Assembly: GCA_937916565.1 (NCBI GenBank)
Contig: CALFSR010000184.1
Span: forward strand, 1 to 22,661
DNA length: 22,661 nucleotides
Reading direction: 5' to 3'
From: an uncultured Bacillota bacterium
Lineage (GTDB): Bacteria; Bacillota; Limnochordia; Limnochordales; ZCTH02-B6
Position numbers and translations under genes: made by a program
Notes under the pieces: model-generated
Told to the model about the DNA's origin: nothing
Database searches by the model: none
The model's input: the letters and a program-made list of their open reading frames with translations, nothing else
Part shown: positions 7,255-15,012 of the stretch, piece by piece
Layout: each line of letters starts with the position of its first letter
Numbering within the stretch: position 1 is the first letter of the stretch

Positions 7255-8214
7255 ATGGAAACGAACGGCTTCTTGCATGTGGAGGACCTTATTCTTCATT
7301 TCCGCACCGCCGCCGGCACCGTACAGGCGGTGGACGGAGTGAACTTTCAGCTCGGGCGCGGCCGGACGCTGGTCATTATCGGCGAATCCGGTTCGGGCAA
7401 GAGCTCTCTGGCCAAAGCCATCTTGCGCCTCTTGCCCCGCAACGTGCAGACATATAGGGGCAAGGTCATCCTCAACGGCCAGGACGTCATGCCCCTGAGC
7501 GAGGAGCGGTTTCGCCGGGAGGTCCGCTGGACCAAGATGGCCCTCGTGCCGCAGGCGGCGCAAAACTCCTTGAATCCCGTGCTGCGCATCGAGGACCAGG
7601 TGTCCGAGCCGCTCATCACCCACGGGCGCGTTTCCAGCAAGGAAGCGGCCATGGACAAGGTCCGGCAGGCATTCCGGCTCGTCGGGCTGCCTGTCGACTT
7701 CCTTACCCGGTATCCCTTTGAACTGAGCGGCGGGATGCGCCAGCGAACCGCCATCGCCATGGCCCTGGTGACCGAGCCGGACTTGGTGCTGCTTGACGAA
7801 CCCACCTCCGCCTTGGACGTCTTGACCCAGGCCAACCTCATGAACGTGCTCAAGCGCATCAAAAAGGAGTTCGGCACGACATTCGTGCTGATTACCCATG
7901 ACATCGCGACCGCCAGCGACCTGGCCGACGATGTGGCGGTCATGTACGCGGGTCAGATCGTCGAACGGTCCAGCGCGGACCGGTTTTACCGGGAGCCGCT
8001 GCACCCGTACTCCAAGAAGCTGATGGCCAGCGTGCCGGCGCTCAAGCAAGACAAGCAGCTGGAGTTTATCCCGGGGCGGCCACCGAGCCTGATCAACCCG
8101 CCCAAGGGATGCCGGTTTGCTGACCGTTGCCCTGCGCGCTTTGCCCGCTGTGCGGAGGATCCGCCGCCGGCGACGGTGGACGGCCGCCAAGTCAAGTGCT
8201 GGCTCTACCACTGA
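7255..8214 (+). CDS. ABC transporter ATPase, OppD/DppD type
   Basis: A 319-residue cytoplasmic ATPase that powers the transporter with the next gene. Visible motifs: Walker A GESGSGKS (43-50), Q-loop glutamine Q100 (LVPQAAQNSLNPV), signature LSGGMRQR (157-164), Walker B LVLLDEP (177-183) with catalytic E182, and switch His215 in ITHDIA. The C-terminal oligopeptide-transporter extension (about 232-319) has the family cysteine cluster C286, C292, C299 and C315 in the context CRFADRCPARFARC. The start is ATG 7255, one base after the stop of the permease, with only a weak CAGGGG ribosome site, so translation probably depends on coupling. Confidence 0.95.
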   Translation: METNGFLHVEDLILHFRTAAGTVQAVDGVNFQLGRGRTLVIIGESGSGKSSLAKAILRLLPRNVQTYRGKVILNGQDVMPLSEERFRREVRWTKMALVPQAAQNSLNPVLRIEDQVSEPLITHGRVSSKEAAMDKVRQAFRLVGLPVDFLTRYPFELSGGMRQRTAIAMALVTEPDLVLLDEPTSALDVLTQANLMNVLKRIKKEFGTTFVLITHDIATASDLADDVAVMYAGQIVERSSADRFYREPLHPYSKKLMASVPALKQDKQLEFIPGRPPSLINPPKGCRFADRCPARFARCAEDPPPATVDGRQVKCWLYH

Positions 8215-8249
8215 GCGGGCCATCTCGGATGGGCGGGGAGATGTGATTG

Positions 8250-9257
8250 ATGAGCGACAACAGCGTCCTCTTGCGCGTTGAGGATTTGCATACGTGGTTT
8301 GAGCTGCGCCGGTTCGGCTTCTTTCGTATCGGGCACGTGCGCGCCGTGGACGGGGTGAATTGTGTCCTCGGCCGGGGCGAGGCCGTCGCGGTCGTGGGCG
8401 AAAGCGGCTGCGGCAAGAGCACCCTGGCCCGCACAATCCTTGGCCTGTACACGCCGACGAAGGGCCGCATTGTCTTTGACGGCAAAGTCCTGGACACCAA
8501 GGACGACAAGGCGATGCAGGCGTACCGGGCGCAAGTCGGCTACGTGCAGCAGGACCCCTTCGGCGCATTGCCTCCTTTCATGGACGTCCGGCGCATCCTG
8601 GACGAGCCGCTGGTTATCAACGGCGTCAAAGACCCCAAAGAGCGCGATGCCCGGATCCGCCAGGCGCTGGAAGACGTGCGCCTTACGCCGGTGGACGATT
8701 TTCTCGGGAAGTTTCCCCACCAGCTGTCGGGCGGGCAGCAGCAGCGCCTCGTCATCGCCCGGGCCATCATCCTCAAGCCCAAACTCATCGTGGCCGATGA
8801 GCCGGTTTCCATGCTGGATGCGTCCGTGCGGGTCGAGATATTGCAACTCTTGCGGCGGCTGCAGGAGGCTTACGGCATCAGCATTATCTACATCACCCAT
8901 GACCTGTCGACGGTACGATTTTTCTCCGAACGGATCTTCGTCATGTACGGCGCCAAGATTATCGAGCAAGCCAAGACGCGGGATCTCCTGGACAACCCGC
9001 AGCACCCCTACACCCGTGCCCTGCTCAACGCGATTCCGGATCCCGACCCGGACAACGCCCATCGCTTCCGGGAAGTCCCGGGCGGCGAACCGCCCAGCCT
9101 TATGAACCCGCCCTCCGGCTGCCGGTTCCACCCGCGCTGCCCGGCCATTATCCGGGGGAAGTGCGACGCGCAGATCCCGCCGGACCTGGAGCTTGAGCCG
9201 GCGCACAAGGTGGCGTGCTGGTTGTATGCAGACAATGTCCAACGAGAGAGCGCTTAA
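8250..9257 (+). CDS. ABC transporter ATPase, OppF/DppF type
   Basis: A 335-residue second ATPase of the transporter. Motifs: Walker A GESGCGKST (50-58), Q-loop around Q100, signature LSGGQQQR (159-166), Walker B LIVADEP (179-185) with E184, and switch His217 in ITHDLS. The C-terminal extension again carries cysteines (CRFHPRC, then a single C in GKCDA and one in ACWLY). GGGGAG at 8235-8240 sits nine bases before ATG 8250; a TTG at 8247 is in frame but less likely. A 35-base gap separates it from the first ATPase. Its end overlaps the start of a small membrane protein gene. Confidence 0.95.
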   Translation: MSDNSVLLRVEDLHTWFELRRFGFFRIGHVRAVDGVNCVLGRGEAVAVVGESGCGKSTLARTILGLYTPTKGRIVFDGKVLDTKDDKAMQAYRAQVGYVQQDPFGALPPFMDVRRILDEPLVINGVKDPKERDARIRQALEDVRLTPVDDFLGKFPHQLSGGQQQRLVIARAIILKPKLIVADEPVSMLDASVRVEILQLLRRLQEAYGISIIYITHDLSTVRFFSERIFVMYGAKIIEQAKTRDLLDNPQHPYTRALLNAIPDPDPDNAHRFREVPGGEPPSLMNPPSGCRFHPRCPAIIRGKCDAQIPPDLELEPAHKVACWLYADNVQRESA

Positions 9258-9429
9258 GTTTATCATCGCCGGCGGGGTACTGCTCGTCGTAGGGTGGCTG
9301 GTGCCGCTGCTGATGGTGATGCGGATTATCCCTCCCAATTTTCTCCTGGCCTTTGCGTCCTACGCGCTGTCGGTTGGGGGGCTGGCGGCGGGCCTATTCG
9401 GCCTCCTCATGTACGTGCGGCTGCGCTGA
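9235..9429 (+). CDS. Two-helix mini membrane protein at end of transporter operon
   Basis: A 64-residue protein with two membrane helices (about residues 9-29 and 34-60), a short basic end (YVRLR) and no recognised family. The likely start is ATG 9235 (MSNERALKF), overlapping the end of the upstream ATPase by 23 bases; ATG 9226 (MQT) is also possible. Neither has a clear ribosome site, as expected for a coupled gene. The frame ends just before the operon terminator, so it is co-transcribed with the transporter and may be an accessory or stabilising subunit. It is small, but composition (continuous hydrophobic helices, no stops) and position support it as real. Confidence 0.68.
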   Translation: MSNERALKFIIAGGVLLVVGWLVPLLMVMRIIPPNFLLAFASYALSVGGLAAGLFGLLMYVRLR

Positions 9430-9433
9430 CGGG

Positions 9434-9463
9434 GCGCCCGGGACAGGTTCCCGGGCGCTTGTT
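9434..9463 (+). terminator. Terminator of the ABC transporter operon
   Basis: A ten-base perfect stem, GCGCCCGGGA at 9434-9443 with TCCCGGGCGC at 9449-9458, around loop CAGGT, followed by TTGTT. It lies between the operon end and the ribosome site of the next gene at 9490. Confidence 0.8.
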
Positions 9464-9505
9464 GCCGAATGAAGCCCCATCCCCGACACAGGAGGTCATC
9501 TGCGT

Positions 9506-11320
9506 ATGTCCAACGATGTGCCGCGGCGGCCGGTACGCGGGTATACCCTCGAAACGCTGGCCATCCACGGCGGCCAGGCGCCGGACCCGACCACCGGCAG
9601 CCGCGCGGTGCCCATCTACCAGACGACGTCGTACGTGTTCCACGACACGCGGCATGCCCGGGAACTGTTTGCTTTGGACGAAGCCGGCAACATCTATACC
9701 CGCATCGGCAATCCCACCGTGGACGTGCTCGAGAAGCGGGTGGCGCAGCTCGAGGGCGGAGTGGCGGGCGTCGCTTTCTCCAGCGGCCAAGCGGCCCTGA
9801 CCAGCGCGATCCTCACCCTGGCTGGCGCCGGCGATGAGATCGTAGCCTCGGCCCACCTCTACGGCGGCACCTACACCCTGCTCGGGGCCACCTTGGCGCA
9901 GCTTGGCATTCAGGTCAAGTTCGTCGACCCTGCCGACCCCGACAACTTCCGCAAGGCCATCACCGAGCGGACCAAGGCCGTTATCGGTGAAACCATCGGC
10001 AACCCCCGCCTCTCGGTGTTGGACATCGAGGCAGTGGCGCAAATTGCCCACGACGCCGGCGTGCCCCTCATCGTGGACAACACCTTTGCCACACCGTACT
10101 TGTGCCGGCCCATCGAGTGGGGCGCCGACATCGTCGTCCACTCGGCCACCAAGTGGCTGGGCGGGCACGGTACGGCCATCGGCGGCATCGTCGTGGACGG
10201 CGGCCGGTTTGACTGGGGTAACGGCCGCTTCCCCCTCCTGACTGAGCCGGATCCCACCTACCACGGCCTGCGCTTCTTCCACGAGTTCGGTACGCTGGCC
10301 TTCGCCACGCGGCTGCGCAGCCGCATCCTGCGGGACGTGGGCGGCTGCATGAGCCCGTTCAACGCGTTTCTGATCCTGCTCGGCGTCGAGACGCTGCCGG
10401 TGCGCATGGACCGCCACTGCGAAAACGCCATGGCCGTCGCCAGGCACCTTGAGAACCACCCCGCAGTGGCTTGGGTGCTCTATCCGGGCCTGGAAAGCCA
10501 CCCGCAGCATGAGCTGGCGGCGAAGTACCTCCGGCCCGGCTACGGGGCCATGGTCGTCTTTGGGATCCGGGGCGGTTCGGCGGCGGGGGCCCGACTTATC
10601 GACCGGTCCGTTCTCTGGTCGCACCTGGCCAACGTGGGCGACGCGAAAAGTCTCATCATCCACCCGGCCAGCACCACGCACCAGCAGCTGTCCGAGGAGG
10701 AGCAGGAAAAGGCAGGCGTCAGCCCCGACCTTGTGCGCCTGTCGGTTGGCCTCGAGGGTGTGGCGGACTTAATCGCCGAACTCGACGACAACCTGTACAT
10801 GGCCACCGGCCTGGGACAGCCGGGGGAGCCGATCCTCAACAGCGAAACGGTTATTCGCCGCGTCGCGGGCAGCTCGACAGTTCCGGCGGACGACGGCACA
10901 GGCGCCCGGCGGGCCCAGGTCATTGCGGTGGTAGGACTCTCCCCCGATCCCGGGCGCCCCAGCTACCGGGTGGCCCGCAAGCTCCAGCGCATCGGGTACA
11001 AGATTATCCCCGTGAACCCCCGGGGCGGCACCATCCTGGGTGAGACGGTCTACCCGGCCCTCAAGGATATTCCCGTGCCGGTGGACGTCGTTCAAGTATT
11101 CCGGGCGCCTGATGCCGCACCGGGCATCGCCCGCGAGGCCGCCGCGCTGCCTGGTCGTCCCGTCTTTTGGCTGCAGGAAGGCATCGAGAGCCAGGAGGCC
11201 GCCGAACTGGCCGCCGGGGCTGGACTGCCGGTCGTCATGAACCGGTGCTTGTGGAAGGAAGTCCAGCGGCTGCAAGGATCCATCGTGACGTATCTTGGCA
11301 AGGCGGATTCAGCGCAATAG
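9506..11320 (+). CDS. metY: O-acetylhomoserine sulfhydrylase fused to a CoA-binding domain
   Basis: A 604-residue two-domain protein. Residues 1-432 are a PLP-dependent Cys/Met metabolism enzyme of the O-acetylhomoserine sulfhydrylase type, which makes homocysteine from O-acetylhomoserine and sulfide. Typical blocks: FETLAIHGGQ-like start, YTRIGNPTVDVLEKRVAQLE, SSGQAA, IVDNTFATPYLCRP, the PLP lysine K216 in HSATKWLGGHG, and HPASTTHQQLSEEEQ. Residues about 468-592 are a Rossmann-type CoA-binding domain (VVGLSPDPGRPSYRVARKL, IIPVNPR, FWLQEGI, VVMNRC), normally a separate YccU-like protein. AGGAGGT at 9490-9496 supports ATG 9506. It sits with a CDGSH protein directly downstream. The fused domain could sense CoA or an acyl-CoA, linking methionine synthesis to acyl supply; that is inference. 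Confidence 0.92.
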   Translation: MSNDVPRRPVRGYTLETLAIHGGQAPDPTTGSRAVPIYQTTSYVFHDTRHARELFALDEAGNIYTRIGNPTVDVLEKRVAQLEGGVAGVAFSSGQAALTSAILTLAGAGDEIVASAHLYGGTYTLLGATLAQLGIQVKFVDPADPDNFRKAITERTKAVIGETIGNPRLSVLDIEAVAQIAHDAGVPLIVDNTFATPYLCRPIEWGADIVVHSATKWLGGHGTAIGGIVVDGGRFDWGNGRFPLLTEPDPTYHGLRFFHEFGTLAFATRLRSRILRDVGGCMSPFNAFLILLGVETLPVRMDRHCENAMAVARHLENHPAVAWVLYPGLESHPQHELAAKYLRPGYGAMVVFGIRGGSAAGARLIDRSVLWSHLANVGDAKSLIIHPASTTHQQLSEEEQEKAGVSPDLVRLSVGLEGVADLIAELDDNLYMATGLGQPGEPILNSETVIRRVAGSSTVPADDGTGARRAQVIAVVGLSPDPGRPSYRVARKLQRIGYKIIPVNPRGGTILGETVYPALKDIPVPVDVVQVFRAPDAAPGIAREAAALPGRPVFWLQEGIESQEAAELAAGAGLPVVMNRCLWKEVQRLQGSIVTYLGKADSAQ

Positions 11321-11342
11321 CTCTAACACGGAGGTGTGGCCC

Positions 11343-11540
11343 ATGTCGGAAGTGACGATCCAGATCCGGGACAACGGCTCGCTGCGGGTGACGGGGCCGG
11401 TTGTCCTTCTGGATGCCGAAGGCAACCGGTTTGAGACGAAGGAGTCGTTCTCCCTCTGCCGGTGCGGTATGTCCCAGAACAAGCCTTTCTGCGACGGCTC
11501 GCACAAGCAGGGCTTCGAGAGCGCGCCGCGGGCTAAGTAG
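11343..11540 (+). CDS. CDGSH-type iron-sulfur protein
   Basis: A 65-residue small protein with the complete 2Fe-2S binding motif CRCGMSQNKPFCDGSH: ligands C39, C41, C50 and H54. This three-Cys one-His cluster defines the mitoNEET/CDGSH family, whose bacterial members act in iron-sulfur handling or redox sensing. GGAGGTG at 11330-11336 sits six bases before ATG 11343. It starts 22 bases after the sulfhydrylase stop and is probably co-transcribed. The reverse-strand gene downstream is only six bases away, so no terminator fits between them. Confidence 0.95.
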   Translation: MSEVTIQIRDNGSLRVTGPVVLLDAEGNRFETKESFSLCRCGMSQNKPFCDGSHKQGFESAPRAK

Positions 11541-11546
11541 CCGCGG

Positions 11547-11951
11547 TCATAGCAATCGCCCGAGCACGCCTCCCAGCGCTCCGGCGAGAAACCCGTAGGC
11601 GAGGCTGGCGAGCCCGGAGCTTGTGACCAGGGGGTCAAGCATCGCCCCGGGCGCCAGTATCCATGCGGCGAGGAGCATATAGCCGATTCCTGCCAAGCCG
11701 CCGTGGAGCCAGCCGAGGCGCTTGGCCCGGCGCCCCGCGGCAAACCCGCCGGCAAGGGTAGCCAAAAGGTTGAAGCCCTTGTACAGCGCGTCGGGCGCGT
11801 CCCACTGGGGCGTCCACGCCACCGCCAGCCCTACGGCGGCCGCGAAACCGAGGGCGGCCAGGAAGGCTACTCCGATCCCCTGCAGGATGCTTCCTGCCCC
11901 CAGCGGAAACCCGCCTTCGCCCGTAGGTGCGCTGCGCCCGGCCACCGGCAT
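11547..11951 (-). CDS. TIGR04086-type membrane protein
   Basis: A 134-residue hydrophobic protein with four predicted helices (about residues 22-45, 60-75, 82-102 and 111-133). The helices are rich in Gly and Ala, with GFAAGRRAKRLGWLHGGLAG between the second and third. This glycine-rich loop followed by a hairpin is typical of the small TIGR04086 membrane family of Clostridia-like bacteria; function is unknown. ATG 11951 follows a GGGTGGGCGGGTG stretch; a GTG one codon earlier is possible. It runs convergent to the CDGSH gene. Confidence 0.7.
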   Translation of the reverse strand: MPVAGRSAPTGEGGFPLGAGSILQGIGVAFLAALGFAAAVGLAVAWTPQWDAPDALYKGFNLLATLAGGFAAGRRAKRLGWLHGGLAGIGYMLLAAWILAPGAMLDPLVTSSGLASLAYGFLAGALGGVLGRLL

Positions 11952-11975
11952 CACCCGCCCACCCCTTCCGGTCGA

Positions 11976-12000
11976 GGGCAGGGGCGACTCGCCCCTGCCC
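11976..12000 (-). terminator. GC-rich hairpin downstream of the EF-G gene
   Basis: GGGCAGGGGC (11976-11985) pairs perfectly with GCCCCTGCCC (11991-12000) around a five-base loop. It lies about 60 bases past the EF-G stop codon on the minus strand. No T-run follows, so it may be a Rho-assisted end or a dispersed palindromic repeat; it shares TCGCCCCTGC with the hairpin at 4696-4730. Confidence 0.5.
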
Positions 12001-12058
12001 TATCCAACCGTATGCGGGCGGCGCGACGCCTATGCGTTTCCAGCGGATGGCCGTCCCT

Positions 12059-14134
12059 CTAAGCGGACTTGCCGGCGTTGGCCGCGGCGATGATCTGCTG
12101 GGCCAAGTGCTCCGGTACCTCTTCGTAATGGTCCATCTGAGCCCGGAAACGCCCCCGGCCTTGCGTCATCGAGCGCAGGTCCACGGCGTAGCGCACGAGT
12201 TCGGCCATGGGCACGTGGGCGCGGATCACCTGGTTTCCGTTGTCCGGATCCATTCCGAGGATGCGACCCCGCTTCTTGTTCAGGTCCCCGATTACGTCGC
12301 CCATGTAGCGCTCGGGGACGACGACCTCCAGCAGCATCACCGGTTCGAGCAAAACCGGGCTCGCGTCCATAAAGCCCTTCTTGAACGCCATGGACGTGGC
12401 GATCTTGAACGCCATCTCCGAGGAGTCCACGCTGTGGTAGGAGCCGTCCAGCAGCGTGACCTTGACGTCAACGACCGGGTAGCCGGCCAGGACGCCCTCC
12501 TCCATCGTCTCACGGGCGCCCTTCTCCACGGCCGGGATGTACTGCTTGGGCACGGCTCCACCGAAGATCTTGTCCTCAAACTCAAACCCGCCGCCCGGGG
12601 GCAGGGGCGACAACTCCAGCCAGACGTGCCCGTACTGGCCGCGCCCGCCCGTCTGCTTTTTGTGCTTGCCCTCCACCTTGACCGTGCCCCGGATTGTCTC
12701 CCGGTACGGCACCCGCGGCTCGATGAGGTCCACCTCGACGCCGAACTTCTTCTGCAGCCGTGAGGTGATGATCTCCAGGTGCACGTCGCCGAGGCCCGAA
12801 ATGAGCAACTGGCCGGTTTCGGGGTGCTTTTCCGAGAGGAACGTCGGGTCCTCTTCCTGCAGCCGGGCCAGAGCAACGCCGATCTTTTCCTCGTCGCCCT
12901 TGGCCTTGGGCACGAGGGCCAGCGTCAAGTTGGGCCGCTCAAAGGTGATGACGGGGAGCTTAACCGGACGGTCTTTGCGCGTTAAGGTGTCGCCGGTCGT
13001 CGTCGCCTGCAGCTTGGCAACGGCACCGATGTCGCCCGCGCCAATCTCCGTGACGGGGATTTGCTCCTTGCCGCGGAGGACAAAGAGCTGCCCGATCCGC
13101 TCCTCCTGCTCCTTGTTCACGTTGTAGGCGCTGCCGTTGGCGGTGAAGGTGCCGGACATGACCCGGAAAAGCGTGAGCTTGCCGACATACGGGTCGGAGA
13201 CAGTCTTGAAGACAAGCGCCGTCAAGGGACCGCCGTCGTCCGCGCGGCACTCGATCTCTTGGCCGCTGCGGACATCCATGCCCCGGCGCGGCGGCACATC
13301 GAGGGGCGACGGGAACAGCTGCACAAGGCCGTCCAAGAGCGCCTCTGTTCCCAGGGGAAGCAGCGACGACCCAAGCCATACGGGGATGACCTGGCCGCTC
13401 CGGACGGCGGCGCCCAGAGCAGCCCCCAGCTCCTCCGCGGCGATCTCCTCGCCCTCCAGGTATCGGAGCGTCAGCTCATCATCGGTGGCGGCCACCGCCT
13501 CTAGGAGCCAGTCGCGCATGGTATCCACCTGCGCCTGTACGTCGCTGGGGATGGCGGTTGCCGCCAAGCCGCCGCCTGCACGGGTGAAAGCCTGCATCGA
13601 GACAAGGTCGACGAAGCCCTGGAAGGTGTCGGCCTGGCCGATAGGGACTTGCAGCGGCACTACGTTGTTGCCGAACATTTCCCGCAGTTGGCCGACCGTG
13701 CGCTCGAAGTTCGCGTTCTCCCGGTCCATCCGATTGACAAAAAAGGCACGGGGAATCCCGTGCTCCACTGCCATCGCCCATGCTTTTTCCGTTCCGACCT
13801 CGACGCCGCCGGCCGCACACACGACGCACAGCATGGCGTCGGCCGCGTGGAGAGCGCCCTGGACCTCACCGACGAAGTCGAAGTAGCCCGGTGTGTCCAG
13901 CAGGTTCACCTTGTGGTCTCTCCACTCGCAAGGGACCAGCGAGGTGCCAATACTTATCTGCCGCTTGATCTCTTCGGAATCCCAGTCGCTCACCGTGTTG
14001 CCGTCGGCGACTTTGCCCATGCGGCTCAGCGCCCCGGTGGCAAACAGCAACGCTTCGGCCAACTGAGTCTTGCCCACGCCGCCGTGGCCGGCGAGAACGA
14101 CGTTGCGGATCTGGGACGCCTGGTAGCGCTTCAA
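12059..14134 (-). CDS. Elongation factor G paralogue (EF-G-2 type)
   Basis: A 691-residue translational GTPase with all EF-G domains. GTP-binding motifs: P-loop GHGGVGKT (16-23), RQISIGTS (58-65) in the switch I region, DTPGYFDF (80-87) and NRMD (134-137). Normal EF-G reads GHIDAGKTT and DTPGHVDF, so Tyr84 replaces the His that activates water for GTP hydrolysis, as seen in the EF-G-2 paralogues of several bacteria. Domain IV keeps GGRGQYGHVWLELSPL, and domain V keeps LLEPVMLLEVVVPERYMGDV. The start is TTG 14134, chosen because AGGAGGGGG lies just upstream and the family sequence begins there. A second, housekeeping EF-G is expected elsewhere. The role of such paralogues is unsettled (ribosome dynamics under stress or recycling). 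Confidence 0.93.
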   Translation of the reverse strand: MKRYQASQIRNVVLAGHGGVGKTQLAEALLFATGALSRMGKVADGNTVSDWDSEEIKRQISIGTSLVPCEWRDHKVNLLDTPGYFDFVGEVQGALHAADAMLCVVCAAGGVEVGTEKAWAMAVEHGIPRAFFVNRMDRENANFERTVGQLREMFGNNVVPLQVPIGQADTFQGFVDLVSMQAFTRAGGGLAATAIPSDVQAQVDTMRDWLLEAVAATDDELTLRYLEGEEIAAEELGAALGAAVRSGQVIPVWLGSSLLPLGTEALLDGLVQLFPSPLDVPPRRGMDVRSGQEIECRADDGGPLTALVFKTVSDPYVGKLTLFRVMSGTFTANGSAYNVNKEQEERIGQLFVLRGKEQIPVTEIGAGDIGAVAKLQATTTGDTLTRKDRPVKLPVITFERPNLTLALVPKAKGDEEKIGVALARLQEEDPTFLSEKHPETGQLLISGLGDVHLEIITSRLQKKFGVEVDLIEPRVPYRETIRGTVKVEGKHKKQTGGRGQYGHVWLELSPLPPGGGFEFEDKIFGGAVPKQYIPAVEKGARETMEEGVLAGYPVVDVKVTLLDGSYHSVDSSEMAFKIATSMAFKKGFMDASPVLLEPVMLLEVVVPERYMGDVIGDLNKKRGRILGMDPDNGNQVIRAHVPMAELVRYAVDLRSMTQGRGRFRAQMDHYEEVPEHLAQQIIAAANAGKSA

Positions 14135-14179
14135 CGATGACCCCCTCCTGTTGCCCTGGCGATTTGGACGACGCCTGCC

Positions 14180-14204
14180 GAATAATGCGTCTACTGAATA
14201 ATGC
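14180..14204 (-). repeat. Direct repeat GAATAATGC x2 upstream of the EF-G gene
   Basis: GAATAATGC occurs at 14180-14188 and 14196-14204, a 16-base period, in an AT-richer patch 46-70 bases upstream of the TTG start. On the minus strand it reads GCATTATTC twice. It could be a promoter region with a doubled regulator site. No convincing -35/-10 pair could be fixed. Confidence 0.5.
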
Positions 14205-14243
14205 TACTTCGGTAACGCGGCTGCGCTTCCCTGCCTCGCCAGC

Positions 14244-14987
14244 CTAAGCGCCGGGGCTGCTACGAAGGTCCTCAAGGGCCCGCATGACCATCTTGAGGTC
14301 TTCCCAGGCGAGTTTCTTCTGCGCGGGAAAGCGCAACAGGGCGGCCGGGTGGAATGTGACGGTCAGCAAGCGGCCGTCTCGTTCGTAGAACCGCCCGCGG
14401 CTTTTGGTGACGCCGAAACCTGGCCCGAGCAGCCGTCTGGCCGCGACGGCTCCCAGGCAGACGATGATCCGGGGATCGACGAGCTCGATCTGGCGCCGCA
14501 GAAACGGCCAGCAGGCGTCAGCCTCGTCCAGCTCCGGGGCGCGGTTGTTGGGCGGGCGGCACTTGACCACATTGGCGATGTACACGTCGGATCGGGCCAG
14601 GCCCATGGCGGCGATCATGCGGTCGAGGAGCTGTCCTGCCCGGCCGACGAAAGGTCGTCCTTGCAGGTCTTCCTGCTCGCCGGGGCCCTCGCCCACGAAC
14701 ATGAGGCGTGCCTGCGGGTTGCCTTCGCCGAAAACGACCTGCCGGCACCCTGCTCGCAGGCGGCACCCGTTGCAGGCGAGCGCGATACGGGCGAGTTCTT
14801 CCAGCGACCGGACGGGAGGGAGTGCGTCCCCCGACGCCGGCAGCGGTGCGGTGCCGCGTAACTCGGAAGGGGCGGCTTTGCTGGGCTTGGCCGGAGCCGG
14901 CACGCTCAAGTCCTCCGGCCGAGCGGCAGGCGCCGGGTCGGCGCCCGGGGACGTAAAGAACGGAAACGCGAGTTGTCCACCGCGCAC
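14244..14987 (-). CDS. Family 4 uracil-DNA glycosylase
   Basis: A 247-residue repair enzyme that removes uracil from DNA. After a proline/alanine-rich N-terminal 60 residues comes the catalytic domain. It has motif A GEGPGEQED (99-107), GRPFVGRAGQLLDRM (110-124), YIANVVKCRPP and HPAALLR (213-219). Four cysteines, C72, C75, C143 and C159, fit the C-x2-C-xn-C-x15-C pattern of the 4Fe-4S cluster of family 4 enzymes. The frame stays open to 15035, but AGGAAGGAGA (plus 14995-15004) eight bases before GTG 14987 fixes the start. It follows the FG-GAP protein gene by 25 bases and is probably in its operon. Confidence 0.94.
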   Translation of the reverse strand: MRGGQLAFPFFTSPGADPAPAARPEDLSVPAPAKPSKAAPSELRGTAPLPASGDALPPVRSLEELARIALACNGCRLRAGCRQVVFGEGNPQARLMFVGEGPGEQEDLQGRPFVGRAGQLLDRMIAAMGLARSDVYIANVVKCRPPNNRAPELDEADACWPFLRRQIELVDPRIIVCLGAVAARRLLGPGFGVTKSRGRFYERDGRLLTVTFHPAALLRFPAQKKLAWEDLKMVMRALEDLRSSPGA

Positions 14988-15012
14988 GGTCAACTCTCCT
15001 TCCTGACGGCGC

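Noticed and set aside
7240..8568. 442-codon minus-strand frame across the ATPase genes
   Set aside because: It spans two firmly identified plus-strand ATPases and has an Arg/Pro-rich low-complexity product.
11703..12763. Plus-strand frames opposite the TIGR04086-type and EF-G genes
   Set aside because: Shadows of well-supported minus-strand genes with no motifs of their own.
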